Shown: piece by piece, positions 23,288 through 32,058 of the stretch
Layout: each line of letters opens with the position of its first letter
Position numbering within the stretch: position 1 is the first letter of the stretch
Assembly (NCBI RefSeq): GCF_014879935.1
Contig: NZ_JACSRD010000189.1
Span: 1 to 56,018, forward strand
DNA from: Prosthecobacter sp.
GTDB taxonomy: Bacteria; Verrucomicrobiota; Verrucomicrobiia; Verrucomicrobiales; Verrucomicrobiaceae
Direction: 5' to 3'
Length of the DNA stretch: 56,018 bases
Made by a program: the position numbers and the translations under genes
The notes under the pieces: generated by a model
What the model was told of the DNA's origin: nothing
Seen by the model: the letters and a program-made list of their open reading frames with translations, nothing else
The model's database searches: none

Positions 23288-26200
23288 ATGACCCATTTAG
23301 TGAACGATCTTCCTGCGCTGCTCCGGCAGTATGATGAACGCACCCGCCAGGAAGCGGAGCGTCTGGTGGATGACGACGCGGTGATGGGCCTGGAACTGAT
23401 GGAGGACGAGATGATGGCCGAGGTGCGGCTCGACGAGCGTTCCGTGCAGGTGCGATGGCTTCGAGGTGACCGCGGCTGGCATGGCGAGAGCGAGGTCACT
23501 CACGATGACGACCTCGAAAATCTCGTGCTCTGCGCCAGTCTGGTGGCGGTGCTGCGCAAAGAATCGCGCGGCATGCTGCCGCAGACGCCGGTGGAGGAGG
23601 AGGACTTCGAGCACCTGCTGACGTCGAAGCTCGGCCGCCAGCTCACACCGGACGAGGAGAACTACCTGAGCAAGGTGGAGAAGCGCTACGAGCGCGTGCG
23701 CCTGACCGGCAAGATCTTCGATCAGGACATGGTGCGCCTGCATTCGAAATGGGCGATCCAGAGCGTGGAACCGGTCGCTCTTTGGCCGGAGGCACCGAAA
23801 AGTCTGCGGGAGTTCTGGAACTACATCGCACTGGCACTGGCGGACAAAGGACTGGCGCCACCGGCTTTCCTGCGCGGCATGGCTGACCTGGATGCAACGC
23901 GTGAGGCACTGCGCGAGTGGCGGCACGCCAGCACGGTGCCGACCTGGCGCAAGCGCATCCGCGAATTCATCGATGCGCGGCAGGATGTGGATCGCGGGCA
24001 GCAGCGTCCGCGCCGCCATTGCGAGTTCCGCCTTCTCGTCACGGTGAATGAGGTGAAGCTGCAGATCCAGCTCACGGGCGACACGCCTTCGTCCTTTACC
24101 ACGGTGGACGCCGCGCTGCTGGACAACCTGCGCCACGATCATCGCGATGGTTTGATCGTCACCACCGGCCCGTCCGAGCTGCTGCTCGTTTCCGCCCTGG
24201 CTCAGAGCGAGGAGGACTGGAATGATTCTTTCCGTCTGGAGACGAAACATCACGCGCAATGGCTTTCCACCCTGTTCCAGCAGCCAGCGCTGCATGAGAA
24301 GATCGTCACGCTGGATGAAACGCCATTCCATCGCGCCGCAGAGCCGCTGCGCTGGGGCTCGAAACTGAGCGCGGACGGCCTCACGCTGTCCTTGCAGCTC
24401 GAAACGGCGGACGAAATGGCCGCGCCGCTGCCGCTGCGCATTTTGCGCGGTGCGGAGACGTTTTATCTGAGCGCGGACACGTTGTTCCGTGGCCCGATCT
24501 GGCTGCATGATGAATCACGCATCGAATCGGCCGTGGTCATGCCGTTGGAGGCGCTCGCCACGCCGGAAGGGGTCGCTTTCACACGCGAGATCGGCATCGA
24601 GCTGCCGGAGTCGCTGCGCAGCCGCGTGCGGCATGAGGATCTGCGGGTGAAAATCACGGCCGAGTGTGTGGCCAAAGTGCCGCACTCCGGCGGAGCGGAG
24701 TTTGTCACCTTCAAGGCCGAGGCGGTCGATGGCGAAGGTCAGTTGCGTGAGAAGCTGCGCATCTCCGGCTGGCAGCCCGTGGACGAAAAAAAAAAGCCTG
24801 ACCGGAGCGACGCCATCATCTGCCGCGACCGACGCGCCCTCCGCGATGCCGAGGAGCTGCTGAACCAGCTCCGCCGCACCTGGGATCATGAGACTGACGG
24901 CTGGCGCGTGCGCATGGCGAAGGATTTTCCCGATCTTTTCCACCGCTGGGCCACGCATCTGCCGGAAAACATCTCGCTCACCACCGATGAGCGCCTGCAG
25001 ACGATCCTGGCCGATCCGCTGATCGCCCGCGTGCGCCTGGAGGCCACGCAGACCGCGAACATCGACTGGCTCGACCTGAAGCTCGTCTTTGACATCGAGG
25101 GCGCGGACCTCAAACCGGCGGACATTCGTCGATTGATCGCGGCGAAGGGCGAATTCGTGCGACTGGCGGACGGATCATGGCGTCGTGTGAAGCTGGAGCT
25201 CAGCGAGGAGCAGATGGCGATGCTCGACAGCCTCGGCATCGACCTCGACGAGCACAGTGGCGAGGCACATCGCCTCCACTGGCGCCAGCTCGCGCAGGAA
25301 AAGGCGGCGGAGATCGTCAATCCGAAGGCCTGGGGCAAGATCGTGGAGCGCATGGAGGCTGCGAAGCTCGATGTGCGCCCGCCGGTGCCGGAGGAACTGA
25401 CCGTGACGCTGCGGCCATACCAGATCGAGGGTTATCAATTCCTCACCTACCTCACCTCGAACCGCTTTGGTGGCATTCTGGCGGATGACATGGGCCTGGG
25501 GAAGACGCTGCAGAGCATCGCGTGGGTGCTGTGGCTGCGTTCACGCAAAAAAGCCGACGGGCCGCATCTGCCGGTGCTCGTTGTGTGTCCGAAGTCGGTG
25601 CTCGACGTGTGGGCGCTGGAGTTTAACAAGGCCGCGCCAAAGCTGCGCGTGCTCGTGCTGCATGATCGCGATCTCTTTGACCTCACACTCGTGCAGAACC
25701 AGATTGACGTGCTGGTCATCAACTACACGCAGATGCGCAATGTCGTGGAGGAGCTGAGCACCATCCGCTGGCTCGCCGCGATTCTGGATGAAGGCCAGCA
25801 GATCAAAAACCCCGACTCGCAGACCGCCCGTGCCGCACGGCAGCTTCGTGCGGACAACCGCCTCGTTTTGACCGGCACGCCGCTGGAAAACCGCCTGCTC
25901 GACCTCTGGAGCCTCATGACCTTTGCCACGCCGGGTGCGCTGGGTGAGCGGGCGTACTTCCACCGCCATTTCGACCGCCGCAAAGACTCCCGTGCGTCCG
26001 AACGTCTGGCCGCTCGACTTCGTCCGTTCCTGCTGCGCCGCACCAAGGGCCAGGTCGCGCGCGATCTGCCCTCACGCAGTGAGGAAAACATCCTTTGCGA
26101 GATGAGCGGCCGCCAGGCGGAGCTTTACAAGGAGGAGCTCGCCCGCGCGCAGCATCTCGTGCTCAGCAGTTCCGGCTTTGACATGGTGAACCGTCGTCGC

Positions 26201-26809
26201 TTCGCCATTTTGCAGGCTTTGACGCGGCTGAGGCAGATCTGCTGCCATCCCGGCCTCATCGATCACACAGCGACGAGTGAGGAAAGCGCGAAACTCACGG
26301 CCACGCTCGATTTGATCCAGGAACTCCACGCCGAAGGCCATAAAGTGCTGCTCTTCAGCCAGTTCGTGTCGATGCTGAAGATCATCCGCACGAAGCTGGA
26401 GGAGCTGAATCTGCCCTTCCACTGGCTCACCGGTGCCAGCACCGACCGTGCGGGCATCGTGAAGGCCTTCCAGGAGGACGAAAAGGCCAGCGTGTTCCTG
26501 CTTTCGCTCAAAGCCGGTGGCAGCGGTCTCAATCTCACCGCCGCGTCGTATGTCATCCTGTATGATCCTTGGTGGAATCCCGCCGTGGAAAACCAGGCCA
26601 TCGACCGCGCCCACCGCATCGGCCAGACGCAGCCCGTCATGGCTTACCGAATGCTCACGAAGAGCACGATCGAGGAGAAGATCATGACGCTTCAGCACAA
26701 GAAGAACCTCATGGTCAGCAACGTCCTCGGCGAAGGCGGGTTCACCAACCTGCTCCAGCGCGAAGACTTCGAGTTCCTCTTCGACATTGAGGCGGAGCGT
26801 TCGGCCTAG
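23288..26809 (+). CDS. Large SNF2-family ATPase
   Basis: The 1173-residue product has about 690 residues of N-terminal sequence without an obvious domain, then a SNF2 motor: DDMGLGKTLQSIAWVLW (about 733), DEGQ as the motif II box (834-837), LTGTPLENRLLDLWSLM, and a C-terminal lobe with KVLLFSQFVSML, LSLKAGGSGLNLTAASYV and AVENQAIDRAHRIGQTQPV. It should be an ATP-driven double-stranded DNA translocase. It is transcribed away from the Uma2 gene. A run of ten A (24786-24795) in the N-terminal part is a possible slippage point. The stop codon is the start of a 52-nt foldable structure. Its role is unknown; SNF2 proteins of this size are common in verrucomicrobia. Confidence 0.92.
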   Translation: MTHLVNDLPALLRQYDERTRQEAERLVDDDAVMGLELMEDEMMAEVRLDERSVQVRWLRGDRGWHGESEVTHDDDLENLVLCASLVAVLRKESRGMLPQTPVEEEDFEHLLTSKLGRQLTPDEENYLSKVEKRYERVRLTGKIFDQDMVRLHSKWAIQSVEPVALWPEAPKSLREFWNYIALALADKGLAPPAFLRGMADLDATREALREWRHASTVPTWRKRIREFIDARQDVDRGQQRPRRHCEFRLLVTVNEVKLQIQLTGDTPSSFTTVDAALLDNLRHDHRDGLIVTTGPSELLLVSALAQSEEDWNDSFRLETKHHAQWLSTLFQQPALHEKIVTLDETPFHRAAEPLRWGSKLSADGLTLSLQLETADEMAAPLPLRILRGAETFYLSADTLFRGPIWLHDESRIESAVVMPLEALATPEGVAFTREIGIELPESLRSRVRHEDLRVKITAECVAKVPHSGGAEFVTFKAEAVDGEGQLREKLRISGWQPVDEKKKPDRSDAIICRDRRALRDAEELLNQLRRTWDHETDGWRVRMAKDFPDLFHRWATHLPENISLTTDERLQTILADPLIARVRLEATQTANIDWLDLKLVFDIEGADLKPADIRRLIAAKGEFVRLADGSWRRVKLELSEEQMAMLDSLGIDLDEHSGEAHRLHWRQLAQEKAAEIVNPKAWGKIVERMEAAKLDVRPPVPEELTVTLRPYQIEGYQFLTYLTSNRFGGILADDMGLGKTLQSIAWVLWLRSRKKADGPHLPVLVVCPKSVLDVWALEFNKAAPKLRVLVLHDRDLFDLTLVQNQIDVLVINYTQMRNVVEELSTIRWLAAILDEGQQIKNPDSQTARAARQLRADNRLVLTGTPLENRLLDLWSLMTFATPGALGERAYFHRHFDRRKDSRASERLAARLRPFLLRRTKGQVARDLPSRSEENILCEMSGRQAELYKEELARAQHLVLSSSGFDMVNRRRFAILQALTRLRQICCHPGLIDHTATSEESAKLTATLDLIQELHAEGHKVLLFSQFVSMLKIIRTKLEELNLPFHWLTGASTDRAGIVKAFQEDEKASVFLLSLKAGGSGLNLTAASYVILYDPWWNPAVENQAIDRAHRIGQTQPVMAYRMLTKSTIEEKIMTLQHKKNLMVSNVLGEGGFTNLLQREDFEFLFDIEAERSA

Positions 26810-26859
26810 TTGCCTTGTTGCTGTGCAACAAGGCCCTGTTCCACAGGAACAGGGCAACT
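26808..26859 (+). repeat. Perfect three-way-junction palindrome at the end of the SNF2 gene
   Basis: The outer stem AGTTG (26808-26812) pairs with CAACT (26855-26859). Inside lie two back-to-back hairpins with no unpaired bases between them: CCTTGTTGC-TGT-GCAACAAGG (26813-26833) and CCCTGTTCC-ACA-GGAACAGGG (26834-26854). All 46 stem bases pair. The first two bases are part of the SNF2 stop codon. It can serve as a terminator or mRNA end-protector; it also looks like a mobile palindromic element. Confidence 0.75.
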
Positions 26860-26960
26860 TTGGCTCGGCAGCATCACTGCGAAAACCAGTTCACAGGACC
26901 GCAAGATCACCCCTTGCCGCTCCTCGCACGTCGTGCATACTCCGCGCACTCCGTGCGCAC

Positions 26961-27033
<73 letters not shown>

Positions 27034-27120
27034 CTTATTTGTCTGCGTTGGCGCACCCGGCAGGAAAATGACCTGTGGCGGCGCATTTGAAGCCAGCCAC
27101 TCTTTTTTGCCACACTCCGA

Positions 27121-29307
27121 ATGACTCCCCACGCCCTCCAGGACATCGCCAAGCTCGAAGACACCCTCTGGGAGGCGGCGGACCAGCTCCGCGCGAACTC
27201 GAAGCTGACCTCCAGCGAGTATTGCTTCCCCATCCTGGGCATCATCTTCCTGCGCCATGCGACGAACCGCTACAATGCAGTCGCCGCACGGATCGAGGAG
27301 GAAAAGGCGGCCGGGAAGCTGCCGAAAAAGCTGCCCATCACGAAGGCGCACTTCATCGCCCGCCGGGCGCTGATGCTGCCACCGGAGGCTCGCTATGAAA
27401 CGCTGATTGCCCTGCCAAAGGGAACAAACCTCGGCTCGGCACTCGTGGAGGCAATGAACGCCATCGAGCGCGACTTTGAGCCGCTGGCGAACCAGCTCCC
27501 GAAGGACTATGGGAAGTTCGACAACGACCTGCTGGAGTCCATGCTCCGCATCTTCGACAGCGAGGCGCTGCGGCGGGCCAGCGGCGATGTCTTCGGGCGC
27601 ATCTATGAGTATTTCCTCATGAAGTTCGCCATCCAGGGCGCTCAGGACAATGGCGAGTTCTTCACCCCGCCCTCGCTCGTGCAGATGATCGTGAACGTCA
27701 TCGAGCCGGATCACGGCGTCGTGGCCGACCTCGCTTGCGGCTCTGGCGGCATGTTTGTGCAGACCAGCCACTTCATGGAGGATCACGGGCAGCACACCAT
27801 GGACCGCGTGACCTTCTACGGTCAGGAGAAAACGGCCACCACCATCCGGCTGGCGAAGATGAACCTCGCCGTTCACGGGCTGGAGGGCGAGATCATGGAG
27901 GCAAACACCTTCTACCAGGACGAGCACCGCCTCAGCGATGGCCGCCCGCTCTGGGGGAACTGCGACTTCATGATGGCGAATCCACCCTTCAATGTGGACA
28001 TGGTGGACGAGGCGAAAGTGAAGGGCGACCGCCGCCTGCCCTTCGGCCTGCCGGGGGTGAACAAGAGCAAGACCATCTCAAACGCGAACTACCTCTGGAT
28101 CAGCTACTTCCACTCGTATCTGAATGCCAAAGGCCGCGCCGGGTTCGTCATGTCATCCCAGGCCAGCAGCGCCGGGCATGGCGAGGCGGAGGTGCGGCAA
28201 AAGCTCGTCGCCACCGGCGATGTGGACGTGATGATGTCCATCCGCTCGAACTTCTTCTACACGCGGTCGGTGCCATGTGAGCTGTGGTTCTTTGACAAAG
28301 GCAAGCCCGCCGAGCGCAAGGACAGCGTGCTCATGCTCGATGCGCGGAACGTGTATCGGAAGGTCACGCGGAAGATCTTCGACTTCAGCGCCGAGCAGCA
28401 AAAGAACCTCACGGCCATCGTCTGGCTGTATCGGGGCGAAAGACTGCGTTTCGCGGAGTTGGTGGCGGAATACCGACAGGAGTGCCTCGCGGCGGCGGCG
28501 CAGCTCCACCATGCGGCCCACTTCTGCCATCCGCAGGGACCAGCCTACGAGACGGAGTTTCTCATCGGTTGCCTGAACAAGTTCACGGCCATGCTCAAGG
28601 GGCCTGACGACTGCATTAAAGGGAAGCCCACGCCTGCCGATGTGGCCGCGTATCAGGCGCTCGCCTCCCTCCTGCCAGAGACCTGGAAGGAACTTCAGGC
28701 AGCCTCAGAGCACCTGCACCACCTGCTGGAGACCCACCGCTCCAGCATGGAGGACGGCAGCGACCCGCGCCGCGATCTGGACGCCGCCATCGGCCGCTAC
28801 ACCTGCAACCTCAGCCGCATGGAGGCCGCCGCCGCGCAGATGGACGCCTTTTGCCAGCTCGCCGCCCGTTTTGGCAAGGAAGTGACCCAGGCGGCAGACT
28901 TCGCCGCGAAGCAGTTCGGGGCGCACCGTCTGGATGTCTGGCGGAAGGACTGGCGGGTGCCCGAGCGCATGGAAACACTGCAAACAGCCTTGGCCGCCGT
29001 CTCCGAGGCCACGCGGACCTACGCCTACTTCCGCAAGCAGGTTCACTGGCTGCTCCATCGCTTCCCTGAGGGCGTGTATGTGGACGTGCCCGGCCTGTGC
29101 AAGATCGCCAGCAAGGCCGACATCGAAGCTGCCGACTGGAGCCTCACCCCAGGCCGCTACGTCGGCGTCGCCCCGGCGGAGGTGGACGAAGATTTCGACT
29201 TCGGCCAAGCCATGCGGGACATCCATGTGGAACTGAAAGACCTGGACCGCGAGGCCAGCGAACTGGCCGCGAAGATTCAGGCGAACTTTGAGGGGCTGGG
29301 GATATGA
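27121..29307 (+). CDS. hsdM: Type I restriction-modification DNA methyltransferase subunit
   Basis: The 728-residue product has an N-terminal helical HsdM domain (SSEYCFPILGIIFLRHA), the SAM-binding motif ADLACGSGGMF (about 201) and the adenine-N6 catalytic motif NPPF (287-290). The C-terminal end (KIASKADIEAADWSLTPGRY, then EVDEDFDFG) is the normal HsdM tail that meets HsdS. Most HsdM proteins are about 500 residues. The extra length is a helical segment of about 200 residues (about 430-650) inserted before that tail. The enzyme should methylate adenine within the target set by HsdS and form the M2S1 core of the complex. The last bases overlap the hsdS start (ATGA). Confidence 0.95.
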   Translation: MTPHALQDIAKLEDTLWEAADQLRANSKLTSSEYCFPILGIIFLRHATNRYNAVAARIEEEKAAGKLPKKLPITKAHFIARRALMLPPEARYETLIALPKGTNLGSALVEAMNAIERDFEPLANQLPKDYGKFDNDLLESMLRIFDSEALRRASGDVFGRIYEYFLMKFAIQGAQDNGEFFTPPSLVQMIVNVIEPDHGVVADLACGSGGMFVQTSHFMEDHGQHTMDRVTFYGQEKTATTIRLAKMNLAVHGLEGEIMEANTFYQDEHRLSDGRPLWGNCDFMMANPPFNVDMVDEAKVKGDRRLPFGLPGVNKSKTISNANYLWISYFHSYLNAKGRAGFVMSSQASSAGHGEAEVRQKLVATGDVDVMMSIRSNFFYTRSVPCELWFFDKGKPAERKDSVLMLDARNVYRKVTRKIFDFSAEQQKNLTAIVWLYRGERLRFAELVAEYRQECLAAAAQLHHAAHFCHPQGPAYETEFLIGCLNKFTAMLKGPDDCIKGKPTPADVAAYQALASLLPETWKELQAASEHLHHLLETHRSSMEDGSDPRRDLDAAIGRYTCNLSRMEAAAAQMDAFCQLAARFGKEVTQAADFAAKQFGAHRLDVWRKDWRVPERMETLQTALAAVSEATRTYAYFRKQVHWLLHRFPEGVYVDVPGLCKIASKADIEAADWSLTPGRYVGVAPAEVDEDFDFGQAMRDIHVELKDLDREASELAAKIQANFEGLGI

Positions 29308-30545
29308 AGTGGCCGGTTGTCGAAGTCGAATCCATTAAAGCCAGCGAGCGCAATGCACTCGTTGGCGGTCCATTCGGTTCTGATCTGACGAGCAAGAGCT
29401 ACGTCGAAGATGGTGTGCCGGTGATTCGTGGCAACAATCTGCCGGATCACACCGCTTTCCATGATGGAGACTTCGTTTTCGTTTCTGATGAAAAGGCACT
29501 GAGTCTCTCGGCGAACACCGCAGGACCAAGAGACTTGGTCTTCACGCAACGAGGCACGCTCGGGCAGGTTGGCTTGATTCCCGATCTGCCAAACTATCCC
29601 CGATATGTCATCTCACAGAGTCAGATGAAGCTGACGGTGAATGCATCAAAGGCCGAACCTCGTTTCGTCTATTACTACTTCAGGCTGCCGACGACCGTTG
29701 AAACCATCAAGAGCCATGTCAGCTCGTCGGGCGTGCCGCACATCAATCTCGGTGTCTTGCGACGTTTCAAAATCCCACTGCCGCCACTCAAAGACCAGAG
29801 GCGTATCGTTGAGGTAGCCGCCGCCTACGACGACCTGATGGAGAACAACCGGCGGCGGATGGCGTTGCTGGAGGAGTCGGCGCGGCTGCTCTACCGGGAG
29901 TGGTTCGTCCACCTCCGCTTCCCCGGCCACGAACCCACCCGCCACATCAACGGCGTGCCGCAGGGGTGGGCTCTGAAGCCCTTGGAGGAAGTCGCGGAGT
30001 TCCGACTCGGCAAGATGCTGGACGAGAAGAAGAATCGTGGCGAGCCGCTGCCCTATCTTGCCAACGTGAATGTGCGCTGGGGTGAGTTCGACCTCACGAA
30101 CCTGCGCGAAATGCGCTTTGAGGAACATGAACTGGAGACGTTTGGACTGAAGTTCGGAGACATCGTCATGTGCGAAGGCGGCGAGCCAGGCCGCTGCGCC
30201 ATTTGGAAGGAGCAGATGCCCGGCATGATGTTCCAGAAGGCCATCCACCGCATCCGCTGCCGCGAGGACATGGAACCCGAGTATCTCTACCAGAGCTTGC
30301 GGCACCAAGCGGAGACCGGCCACTTCGCCACGCTATTCACGGGAGCGACGATCAAACACTTCCCTCGCGAGAAGCTCGCCAAAGTGACCGTGGTCGTTCC
30401 TCCAAAGCGCCTGCTGGACCTCTTCACGAGCTTCGCTCGACCGATTGAAACCCAACTGGCCCACTTGGAGGCCGCGAACAAGCGTGCAAGAGATGCCCGC
30501 GACCTGCTGCTGCCGCGCTTGATGAGCGGGGAGATCGAGGTTTGA
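29304..30545 (+). CDS. hsdS: Type I restriction-modification specificity subunit
   Basis: The 413-residue product has two target-recognition domains, each followed by a conserved helix. The first begins VGGPFGSDLTSKSYVEDGVP and ends near LPPLKDQRRIVEVAAAYDDL (about 160-185). The second starts at GVPQGWALKPLEEVAEFRLG (about 220) and ends in ARDLLLPRLMSGEIEV. This is the usual half-repeat arrangement that gives a split recognition sequence; the sequence recognised cannot be read from the protein. The start overlaps the hsdM stop by four bases, which implies translational coupling. The gap to the next gene is 53 bases. Confidence 0.95.
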   Translation: MKWPVVEVESIKASERNALVGGPFGSDLTSKSYVEDGVPVIRGNNLPDHTAFHDGDFVFVSDEKALSLSANTAGPRDLVFTQRGTLGQVGLIPDLPNYPRYVISQSQMKLTVNASKAEPRFVYYYFRLPTTVETIKSHVSSSGVPHINLGVLRRFKIPLPPLKDQRRIVEVAAAYDDLMENNRRRMALLEESARLLYREWFVHLRFPGHEPTRHINGVPQGWALKPLEEVAEFRLGKMLDEKKNRGEPLPYLANVNVRWGEFDLTNLREMRFEEHELETFGLKFGDIVMCEGGEPGRCAIWKEQMPGMMFQKAIHRIRCREDMEPEYLYQSLRHQAETGHFATLFTGATIKHFPREKLAKVTVVVPPKRLLDLFTSFARPIETQLAHLEAANKRARDARDLLLPRLMSGEIEV

Positions 30546-30598
30546 GGCTCGTGGAGTCCAGTCTTGTCAGGCAGGGCTAATGCCGTTAAAGGTCCCCA

Positions 30599-31390
30599 AT
30601 GACCACCGCAGACAGCCAGATCGAATTTGTCCTCAGGGGCAAGATGGAGGGCGTGGAGATCACGCCGTCCACGATCAGCTTTCCGCGTTTCAATGAGTTC
30701 AACCAGCAGGTGGAGGCTTTCATCAGCGGCAGTGAAAAGATCAAGCTGGATGAGGTGAAGGTGAGCGTGGAGCCGGGCTCCTATCTGCTGCGCACAGCGC
30801 TGCCGCTCATGGTCATGGCTTCCCTGGAGTCTGATTTGAAGAGGCTGCAACGTGAGGACTCGCTGGGAGAGGTGGACCCGAAACGGGCGGAAGTGATCGC
30901 GAAGTGGCAGGCTCGCAGCAAGGCCAACGCCGACTTGAGTCATGTGATCCGGCCGCTGGATGGCAAAAGCTTGAAACCCATCGAACTGAGCGTCCATACC
31001 GATTACCGGATGGGGGAAATAGTGCCCTGGGTGAAGGTGGAGAAGTATCTTTTCGGCACGGTGATGGACATGGGCGGGGTGCAAAAGGCGAATGTGCATA
31101 TCCGGCTGGACGACTCCGGTCAGGTGGTGCGCATCGGCACCAATCAGGGCTACTTGAAAAACAATAGCAATGACCGCCTCTACCAGAAGGTGCTGGTGCG
31201 AGTGGAGGCGGAGCAGCACTTCAGAACGGGAGAGTTGAGAAACCTGCGGCTTCTGGCCTTTGAGGATTACGCCCCCGTGTATGACGAGGCGGCGCTGGAT
31301 CGCTTCGCCGCCGCTGGTCGCGCAGCGTGGGCTGATGTGCCAGACGCGGCGCAATGGGTGCATCAACTGCGGGGAAGCGCGGTGCTCTAA
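30599..31390 (+). CDS. Unrecognised protein inside the restriction operon (263 aa)
   Basis: I do not recognise this family. The product is soluble, with no signal peptide or membrane segment. Visible parts are a beta-rich start (IEFVLRGKMEGVEITPSTIS), a helical middle with KRAEVIAKWQARSKANADLS (about 99-118) and a second beta-rich part (about 135-225; EKYLFGTVMDMGGVQKANVH) that ends in an acidic-aromatic tail. No nuclease, NTPase or helix-turn-helix motif is seen. It lies 53 bases after hsdS, and its stop overlaps the start of the PIN gene (TAATG). The two are therefore probably a coupled pair, inserted between hsdS and hsdR. It could be the antitoxin or partner of the PIN protein, or a modulator of the restriction complex; both ideas are inference. 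Confidence 0.8.
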   Translation: MTTADSQIEFVLRGKMEGVEITPSTISFPRFNEFNQQVEAFISGSEKIKLDEVKVSVEPGSYLLRTALPLMVMASLESDLKRLQREDSLGEVDPKRAEVIAKWQARSKANADLSHVIRPLDGKSLKPIELSVHTDYRMGEIVPWVKVEKYLFGTVMDMGGVQKANVHIRLDDSGQVVRIGTNQGYLKNNSNDRLYQKVLVRVEAEQHFRTGELRNLRLLAFEDYAPVYDEAALDRFAAAGRAAWADVPDAAQWVHQLRGSAVL

Positions 31391-31899
31391 TGGCTGCGGG
31401 TGTCATCCTCGATACAAGCTTTCTCATCACGCTGGCGGACCCGGTGCGGAAGCATCATGAGGCTGCGCGGAAATACTGGCGTTACTTCACCGAGAACGCC
31501 CTGCCGATGTATCTGCCCACGATTGTGGTTTCCGAGTTCTACATCAAGCAAAGCCTGCCACCTGAAATCCTGAGAGCCTGCGTGGTGCTGCCGTTCAATT
31601 GGGATGATGCCATCAAAGCCGCGTCCTTGGACTTCTCCAAAGCGGACCGCCAAGGAGCAAGCCGGGACGCCCTGAAAGACGACGTGAAAATCATCGCTCA
31701 GGCGTTGGTGAAAGACGCGGCCTTCCTGATCACGGACGACAGCAGTTCCTTCTACAAGTTTGCGGAGGCTCTGGTGTCCTCAGGCACAGCCCAATTCCGC
31801 CCCATCAAGCTCGAAGATGGGTTTGACCTCGCCTTCTTCAACCAAGGGCAGCGGGAGCTAAACCTCCAGAGCGACGATGAAGAGGCCGAATCGCCGTAA
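31390..31899 (+). CDS. PIN-domain ribonuclease-like protein
   Basis: The 169-residue product fits the PIN fold. The acidic residues that usually bind Mg or Mn are present: D8 in VILDTSFLI, E49 in IVVSEF, D97/D98 in DALKDDVKIIAQAL, and D116/D117 in FLITDDSSSF. Proteins of this type cleave RNA, often as VapC toxins. The ATG at 31390 shares its A with the stop of the upstream gene, and this start places the first beta strand at the very N-terminus, as is usual. A start at 31354 would add 12 residues. VapC toxins are normally about 130 residues and follow a short antitoxin gene of about 80 codons. Here the partner is a 263-residue unknown, so this may not be an ordinary VapBC pair. Confidence 0.82.
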   Translation: MAAGVILDTSFLITLADPVRKHHEAARKYWRYFTENALPMYLPTIVVSEFYIKQSLPPEILRACVVLPFNWDDAIKAASLDFSKADRQGASRDALKDDVKIIAQALVKDAAFLITDDSSSFYKFAEALVSSGTAQFRPIKLEDGFDLAFFNQGQRELNLQSDDEEAESP

Positions 31900-31919
31900 G
31901 CGAGCAGAGCAGGCGTCTT

Positions 31920-31973
31920 GTTCACGTTTTGGGGCATGTTCACGGCCAGGTGAACATGGCCAATAACGTGAAC
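31920..31973. repeat. 54-bp palindrome with four GTTCAC-type half-sites before hsdR
   Basis: Two 24-base arms match at 21 of 24 positions around the 6-base centre GGCCAG. Each arm carries GTTCAC twice, 18 bases apart (31920 and 31938), mirrored as GTGAAC (31950 and 31968). The centre pair CATGTTCAC/GTGAACATG and the outer pair GTTCACGTT/AACGTGAAC are perfect. It lies 86 bases before the hsdR start. It could be an operator for a dimeric repressor binding at two sites, or a long RNA hairpin that limits read-through into hsdR. Confidence 0.7.
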
Positions 31974-32058
31974 AGCCACCGAAAAGAAGATCGCAGGGCT
32001 CCACCGGGCGCATTTCAACAGGTGCAAAAACTTCTGCGCCTGCTTTTATTGCCTGCGA

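Noticed and set aside
25787..25798. DEGQ instead of DEAQ or DEAH in the large SNF2 motif II
   Set aside because: The catalytic D and E are kept, and the last two positions vary among SNF2 proteins, so this is not evidence for loss of activity.
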